A DNA stretch of 64,000 bases from Dermatemys mawii (lineage: Eukaryota; Chordata; Testudines; Dermatemydidae), in assembly GCA_007922305.1 (NCBI GenBank), contig ML677358.1:15025564-15089563 (forward strand), read 5' to 3'. The position numbers and the translations under genes are program-made. Shown piece by piece: positions 57,601 to 64,000 of the stretch. The notes below the pieces were generated by a model. The model worked only from the letters and a program-made list of their open reading frames with translations, searched no databases and had not been told where the DNA came from. Numbering within the stretch: the first letter of the stretch is position 1; each line of letters starts with the position of its first letter.

Positions 57601-59990
57601 GACACGAGGCAGGCGGGAGCATGTGTGTGGCTGCTGTACTCATGCAATCTCCAGCTGGTCAAATGGTCCCTAGGGAATCAGTCTTGTCAGCATAATTTAG
57701 AGCTGCCCTTAGGCTTCTCTATGATATGCTGGAGGCCAGTTTGTCCTCTTGCTGGCTACAGGCTTGGGGGAACGCAGATGTATCTAAGAACCACTTCCCC
57801 TCACTCCCCAACCTTGGGATCCTGCAATGAGCACAGCTTGGCTGGATCTGGGTATCAGGCCCTACGATATCCCGTCTTTCATGAACTTAGTATATAGAAC
57901 TTTAAGAATCAGCCCTGTGTGTTGGAACTTTCTACTTGATATGTCATTTTTGTCTGGCTTCCCGTATGGGTCAAGGGATGACTGGCCCTTAAACAGGCCT
58001 ATACGGAGTGCCCACATTGCTAATATTGATCTTATTACTCGTTAACTAAGTAATAGAATCTATTTTAGAAGCTACTGTATGCTCCTCCAATGTACCATAA
58101 ATAAAGTCTCAATGTTAACAATCTACAGTGTCCATGACCACGTAGGAAAGTATGAGGCAAAACTTTGCAGATCATCAGCGATTCTAAGGATTTTCTTCTG
58201 CAAGAACAAAGCTATATGTTAATGGCACAAATTATAAAGGGATTAGGAACAAGTGCAATTTTCCTATATAAATGCCATCTGACAGGTAGGCCTAAATATA
58301 ATAGCAGACTTTTTTTGTGTGTGCCTTGTACACAGTAATATGTAGGTACAAGAGAAATCCTAGCACCAAATAAGACCTACTATGAAGCTAGAAAAACCTA
58401 AAGAGTTTCTCTCCAAATGATCCTTGTGCTTTAAATCAAAGCATCACTCAGACACTGACATTGTGGCTTCTTGAACTTAGTGGGGACTGGGTGCTGTGTG
58501 ACAGCCCTGATGGGGAAAGAAATCCCACGGCACAGGAGGGGCTACAAACATGAAATATATTTTGGAATGCAATTACACATCAGGGGCCTGAATCTCAGTT
58601 ATGCTATGGGCCCTTTAAACTACTATGGCAATGTCAAAGGGCCTTAAAGTGGATGGAAATCGCGTCCTGAGATTATCCACTGCACAGGAGGCCTCTGTTG
58701 CCAGTATAGACTTGGTGTAAGGACCCAGTTCTTTGTATAAGGGGCCTGGCCAGAGTGCACTGAGGTATGCTACTATCTTCTTCCCAAGACCCTACAGGGA
58801 ATTATGAGAAGCAGAATTAGAGCAGCCCTGTGGCTGCTCTAATTTACATTAGTGGCATGAGCCCAGAATATAGGGAGCACAAAGGTGACATAAAGCCCCC
58901 TTCCTCCCACCACCACTGCTGCAAAGACAGGACAAAATGAGCATCAGGCCCCAGCTCCTGAATAAAAGCCCGATAGAGACAAGGCCAGCATTGTTAATAG
59001 AGGGGCCAGACCAAGTGGGCCACAGCTAAAGCACAGCAAGGTTCTTTGTAACAGTTACCATGCTAGTGAGTTACATTGCACAAAATGGGGGTAAATGCTC
59101 AGATTTTGGCTGAACTTGTTAATTTTCTGTTGAGTATGTGTACCCGCCCTCCTCCCCACCAGAGTTCCCAAAGCACAGAGCAGACATATTTGCAATGCAG
59201 CTGCAGCTTCAAGGTTCTGGAATTCTGGTTCCTTTTTATTTTTTGGCAGAATGGGAGAATATGGATCTTCTAACAAGCTCTGCTAGATCTAATTGATCTC
59301 CGTCCTCCATATGCCTGAGATCATTCAGGAGGGGAAAAAAGCCTCTTATCGGATTGCCAGCCACAGTGAACAGGCCCTCTCTATTACCTTTGCGTTTGTA
59401 AATTCCAAGGTATTTAGCGTCTCGTTCATCACAGAGACCACGAAAAGTCTCATGGAGAACACACACACAACCAAATGTACAGAGGACAACACAGCTCACT
59501 GTCACATGGACAGTCACAGGCCAAGGCAGACTCAAGTCATTCAGAACATGGATAGACGGTGGGCGTGCAAGAAGGTCGGTGCGACTGACAAAGATCCTAT
59601 AGCACCAGCGTGCATGTTCACACTCAAACATGTTTACCCAAATGTTCATACATAAGATGGCTTGTTTCTCATGCACGTGACTGTTACATAAAAATATTGT
59701 TATAGCACAGCACCACCAGGTGATGCTATTACATACAAACCTCTACATTCTTTTTCATCTCACGCGAGCAAGTTTTGACTCTTTGGAAGACATGGCGTGT
59801 CGCTGTCATGTAAGATTTTGATGCAGCGGTGGCTACAGAAGAGAGGGAGTAAGAGAGTTTGCTCTCTGCCGTGGGTGGAGTCAATTCATGAGGCAGAGTG
59901 AATCCCTGGGAACTGGGCACTGGAACTGGGCTGAGATTCCCAGAAGAAGGCATTGTCCTGCATGGTGTTTGTCCAGCTCATTTCAGGACT
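54650..59990. other. No gene recognised (5.3 kb)
   Basis: The longest open frames (55842-56420 minus and 55861-56460 plus, about 190-200 codons) overlap each other and resemble no family I know. A G-run (GGTGGTGGTGGGGGGGGGG) lies at 56380-56398. At 58580-58650 there is wording of an old dispersed repeat (GGGCCTGAATCTCAGTTATG ... GGCCTTAAAGTGGATG). Confidence 0.45.
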
Positions 59991-59994
59991 GGGT

Positions 59995-60119
59995 TAGGGT
60001 GACCAGATGTCTCGATTTTATAGGGACGTTCCCAATATTTGGAGCTTTTTCTTACAATAGGCACCTATTACCCTCCACCCTCTGTCCCGATTTTTCACAC
60101 TTGCTATCTGATCACCCTA
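59995..60119 (+). mobile_element. hAT-like MITE, 125 bp, complete
   Basis: The ends TAGGGTGACCAGAT and ATCTGATCACCCTA are inverted repeats with one mismatch. The flanks GACTGGGT and GATTGGGG agree at 6 of 8 bases, compatible with an aged 8-bp target duplication. The interior (TCGATTTTATAGGGACG, TCTGTCCCGATTTTTCACAC) matches a MITE family that I know as very common in turtles. Confidence 0.85.
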
Positions 60120-60129
60120 GATTGGGGTA

Positions 60130-60820
60130 GCGTGTGTAATAAAGCCAATCACACTTAGACTCTGCATCATGATTTCTCCTCCACTAGGACACTGACACCT
60201 GCTGCCACGCAGCAGAGGGATGTTGGAAGACAGGGCAAGTGTGTGTGTGTGTGTATATATATTTGTGTACATATATATCACAGGTATGTGTTAAGCTGGC
60301 TTCATATAATGCTCATGCAGGAATAAATATAGGCTTCTGCAGTAATCTATATGTTCATAAAGACACCTATCATAACACAGTATGAACGTGACTAAGGACA
60401 TGTTCATGCTAACATACACAAGTAAAGCTATGTGTGATTATACGCTCTTGTGAACATGTCTTTGGAGATAAACCCAGGTACAGGGACAAAAGGCTGCAGG
60501 AATGGAGAGACATATTAACACAGAAATAGAGAATCACGTCCCCAGAGCGCTGCTCAACCCACGTTCTGGTTTGTTGAGGCTTTCGATGGATGTTTAATGT
60601 CTTTGGGGTAATAATTAGAACTCTGTTTGGATGCTATTGGTCTCGGTTTTACACTAGTCTGAAAAGTCTTTAAGCAATCGGCAATTTGTAGCTAATGTGG
60701 TATCAAGAATGAGTGACCAAACCTGCATAGGAACAAAGAGATCATGCCACACCACTGTAGATACAGGTTGCCTTAGGCCCCCAGCTAAAGAAAGGCTGGT
60801 AGGGAGAGATAATACCATGT
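60130..60820. other. No gene recognised; GT/TA microsatellite
   Basis: (GT)n then (TA)n lies at 60239-60278, ending in ATATATATCACAGG. The rest shows no recognisable feature. Confidence 0.5.
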
Positions 60821-60824
60821 TACT

Positions 60825-60970
60825 TTCCACTTCTAAAGGGCTTTTCATACAAGGATCTCAAAGCACTTGAAACTAGAAATGAATTACGCCCCACCCCTTT
60901 GAAGTAGGTGGTATTACCCCATTCTGCGGATGGAGAAACACAGGCAGGTCTAACCCTCTGCACAGCTGCA
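60825..60970 (-). repeat. MIR-like SINE, reverse orientation, diverged
   Basis: The given strand has GGCTTTTCATACAAGGATCT, CAAAGCACTTGAAACTAG, GAAGTAGGTGGTATTACCCC and ATTCTGCGGATGGAGAAACA. This follows the order of a common sauropsid MIR-like SINE in reverse, but it is more diverged than the copies at 35.9 and 44.9 kb. Confidence 0.55.
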
Positions 60971-60974
60971 AAGA

Positions 60975-61975
60975 AACAAAGATGGAACGGGAGAGAAGTG
61001 GGATCAGAGGTGGAAGCTGCGTGAAGAGGCAGAGAAGTGAATCAGAAAGAGGTAGCAGACTGGGGGTAAAAATTGGAGTGTGGGGAAAAGCGGGTAAAAA
61101 AGCAAAGGGAGGAGGAATAAAGATGGAGATGGCAGACCCGCGTCTACACTGGAGAGCTAGGGACAGGGAGAGGGAAGGGAACGGGTGGAATGAAGAGGAG
61201 AAGGTGGCCAGGGAGCAGAGGGTAGAGAAGAAATCTGTTCAGGAGGATGAACAAGGAAATGGGAGGAAGGAGCAGGAATGGACCTATTGTCTAACTATGA
61301 GAACAAACCAAAACCAGTGCACCTGTAGCCACCGTTACCTGCCGCAGCCAAGGATGTTCTGCTCTGCTGCTCTGTGGTGCTCTCATGGGTGCCAGTCCTG
61401 ACCACAGATCTGGGAGCGAGTTTGAGGGATGAATTGCCCCCACAAAGCCCCCACTTGCTAAGCTTCTCCCAGCAATAAAGGGGCCTACGCAGAAATGTAG
61501 GAGACACCTATATTCTCCAGCCTGCATGTGGCCCTGACGCCATCCCTCCAGCAGGATATTTTGGCTAACGTGTGCTTGGGGCTTGGGAGGGCCGGACGGG
61601 TGACCAAGCAGCAGCAAGCAGACGGCTGAGAAACTAACCCCACCAGCAGAAGACATGGCTGCAAGGAGATGGAGGCTGAGCAGCCACATCAAGCCTTTGC
61701 CTTGGTGGTTTCTAAATATCATACTATCCTGAAACAGGGCAGTTGGTAGGCCAGGCCTAGGGGACAGCAAGGCCTGGTGTGGTCACAGGGTGGAGTTTGG
61801 CTTTTTATATGGTAAAGATTTAAAAGGGGGACGTGAGTGTATTGACACGAAAAGCCAGATGTTGCATGGCTGGCTCCCTCCGAGTGGAGCCACAAGGAAA
61901 TTTAACAAGAGAAATTAGCCCCTGCCAAGCCTGCGTCTTTGTGGTGCTATTGGCGGGGCAAAAAGCAGCAATGCT
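60975..61975. other. No gene supported (1.0 kb)
   Basis: The plus strand is purine-rich to about 61290 (GAGAGAAGTGGGATC, AGAAAGAGGTAGCAG). On the minus strand an open frame (61770-61291) includes a hydrophobic stretch MWLLSLHLLAAMSSAGGV, which could mimic a signal peptide, but there is no downstream domain or convincing splice partner. Confidence 0.4.
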
Positions 61976-61979
61976 TGTT

Positions 61980-62090
61980 TGGAGATTTTGAAGGTCAGAA
62001 GGGATGTTCGTGATCATCCAGCTTGATCTTCTGCATAGCACAAGCCGGAGAACCTCTCCCGAGGTGCTGGCAAAGGAATACGAGGTACAA
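61980..62090 (-). mobile_element. CR1-type LINE 3' fragment, reverse orientation
   Basis: The given strand has GAAGGTCAGAAGGGATGTTC, GTGATCATCCAGCTTGATCT, TCTGCATAGCACAAGCCGGA and GAACCTCTCCCG. This is the reverse complement of the CR1 3' end seen forward at 5935-6128 and 8990-9215. Confidence 0.75.
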
Positions 62091-62394
62091 AAAGAGCAAC
62101 GCCGGCCTCGATTTCTTCGCTTCGCAGGCCTGTATTGAAACAGGTCAGGGGTCTGCCAAACAGTTGTTTTTGTGCAAAGCCCATGTTTTCGAGATGCATC
62201 CTTGTAGCAAAGGCAGAGGCTTCACAAACCTGGCAGAAGAACAGCCATGGCAGTGGCAGTGACTTCAAATGATGAAGCTATACAAGAAAGTTCCTGAAAC
62301 CACCTAGCAAGAAACCAAACCTCAAGACTGCAAAGGCAGGGGAGCTGCTTGACCAGACCTGTAGAGGAAGTGCGGTTGAGAAAGGCTGCTCAAG

Positions 62395-62630
62395 GGATTA
62401 GGGAACCAGCATTGGATTTGGAAGACCTGTGTTCAGTCCCAGACTCTGTTATAGATGTCCTTTGTTACCTTGGGCAAGTCACATAGTGTCTCTGTGCCTC
62501 AGTTTCCCATCTGTACAGTGGGGATCATAACATTGCCCTGCTTGACTCAGATGTGTGAGGATAAGTGCATTAAAGGTCATGAGGTGCTCAGATATTGAGG
62601 TAATGGGAGACATAAAAGTATCTAAGCTGG
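62395..62630 (+). repeat. MIR/CORE-SINE copy
   Basis: Phrases in consensus order: GAAGACCTGTGTTCAGTCCC, TTACCTTGGGCAAGTCACAT, CTGTGCCTCAGTTTCCCATC, TGTACAGTGGGGATCATAAC, GTGTGAGGATAAGTGCATTA and GAGGTGCTCAGATATTGAGG. The 3' part is the version typical of reptiles. Confidence 0.85.
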
Positions 62631-62639
62631 ACAGCTACC

Positions 62640-64000
62640 AATGTGGTCCGGAGTGGATATCCCGGAGTGGATATCAAGCAATCGTGGTACCAAGCAGGGC
62701 TGTGAATTCCATACTCGGACAAGGAAACACGCTGCTTTCTGGCTTCTGTACTGTCATGAGATCATTTATTGGCACTCCTCTAATCACACAGCGCTCCCTC
62801 CAACGTTCAGTTCTGCCCCACTGAGGACATCTGTGCTGGTTATTGCTACGGATGATTTTCCAAGAATGCCGAAAGGCTGATATTTTTGAGAATCTAATTT
62901 GCCCCTTATCAATGGTAAATATGGCTGCTCATCTCCATGGATGGCTGGGAAGGTAAATGGAGGCATGAGGATACTTGAACGGCTTTCTTCCCCGAGGTCA
63001 GGAGAATGTCAAGAAATTGGAAATAAGCCAAAACCAGAGGGAGGTTTTGATTTCTGCAAGTCCCCATCGGTTAGATTCGTATTTTGCCAAATCCAAACTG
63101 GAGTGTGGTTTGAATCTAGGTTCCACTGTGAATAAATAGTTCTGGTTCTGGTGTCAGCTTGTCTCCGATCTCTGTATGTTCTCTGCAACGAATCCAGCCA
63201 CTTCTTTCCTCAAAACCCAGCCTAGCACATCGGGATCAAGCTAAAGCTACCTGGATGAAAACTCTAATCCCACAGCTAATCCCAAACCTGACATACAGGA
63301 GCCCACATGTGCACAGGCTTGAGCAGCTGAGAACCTTCAAAGCCGCATTCACTGTCTCAGACACACACTTCTCACCCAGACATTAGACAGTCTGCAGCCA
63401 GGGGCTGAGAGAGGACACAGAAAGGCCGCTGTTGGTAAAGCCATAGTGAAGGGAGCCTGTCCACACAGTGCCAATGGCTGAACTATAAGGGGGTTGGGGT
63501 TGGCAGGGGGGACTGAGGGGAAGTGAGACTCAACACTGTAATGAACCTGCAGGTGAATTCAGGAGCAGCCAAGTGGTGGGAAGTACAGAGGGAAAGTATG
63601 GCTGAGGTTGCAAAATGGGTTTCCAGTTTGGTTTGGTTGTGTGCTCCCTCATGGCTCTGGTGACTGGGATTGAGAGCCAGAGACAAGGGGCTTGAGCACC
63701 TCCCGTCACACCCACCCACACTAAAAAACCCACACGCTGGGGATGGAAAATGCCGTCAGGCTCACCTTGCAGTGAATCCTAGGAAATATCCCCCAAAGGG
63801 CGTGGGGTTCAGGGGTGGGGAGCATCCTGTGGATCTGGCAGGGGACAAGGCCTCCCAAACCTGAAGACCCGAGGATCTGTGCGGAAAAAAAGATCACCCA
63901 CCTTAAGTGAGAGGGGCTGGAGCCTACGGGCCAGGCTGGCTACCTGTCTGCACGGCTCTCTCTCCTCTTTCCCCTGCCAGCATGGCTGCCTTTGATTTTA
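62640..64000. other. No gene recognised (1.4 kb)
   Basis: It contains a small tandem duplication (CGGAGTGGATATC twice at 62649-62676). I checked for SPARC exons, the next gene expected by mammalian order, and saw none on either strand. Confidence 0.45.

Noticed and set aside
61291..61770. Minus-strand frame with a signal-peptide-like MWLLSLHLLAAM
   Set aside because: No downstream domain, no supported splice junction and no resemblance to SPARC or another expected neighbour; a hydrophobic stretch alone is not enough.

Overview
The window reads as vertebrate nuclear DNA from a sauropsid, most likely a turtle (a crocodilian is the main alternative). This rests on large spliced exons in long introns, many CR1-type LINE pieces with the ATTCTATGAT-type 3' end, Penelope-like element (PLE) remains, hAT-type miniature elements and MIR/CORE-SINE copies. 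There are no bacterial-style operons, CRISPR arrays, rRNA or tRNA genes that I can support.

One protein-coding gene is clear: the 5' part of the giant protocadherin FAT2, on the minus strand. Five coding exons (20984-17699, 16956-16642, 5534-5473, 3655-3344, 2603-2393) join in frame with canonical GT/AG borders. They encode the first 1,385 codons plus one base of a protein that is about 4,350 residues long in mammals: a signal peptide and roughly the first dozen cadherin repeats. The rest of the gene lies beyond position 1. The noncoding first exon and promoter must lie to the right of 20984 and could not be placed.

Positions 1-20984 are therefore FAT2 exons and introns, including an 11.1-kb intron at 5535-16641 that holds several mobile elements. 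From about 21 kb to 64 kb I see no coding exon. By mammalian gene order this would be FAT2 5' flank or first intron running towards SPARC, but no SPARC exon was seen. The region is a mosaic of old elements. It includes a PLE fragment with a GIY-YIG endonuclease remnant (21.4-22.5 kb), a CR1 inserted inside another non-LTR LINE (40.2-42.2 kb), a longer CR1 with a recognisable reverse transcriptase (46.4-47.8 kb), several hAT-like miniature elements, two inverted copies of a ~0.55-kb repeat (36.1 and 43.3 kb), MIR copies and short microsatellites.

The most interesting signals are two hammerhead-ribozyme-like motifs inside the PLE-derived repeats. The one at 7.17 kb, inside a FAT2 intron, keeps every consensus core base. 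The one at 22.41 kb has lost the G of the GAAA box. Also notable are long perfect hairpins at 33.59 kb and 41.00 kb. The second sits exactly at the 5' truncation point of a CR1 that split an older LINE. I found no convincing new protein-based system.
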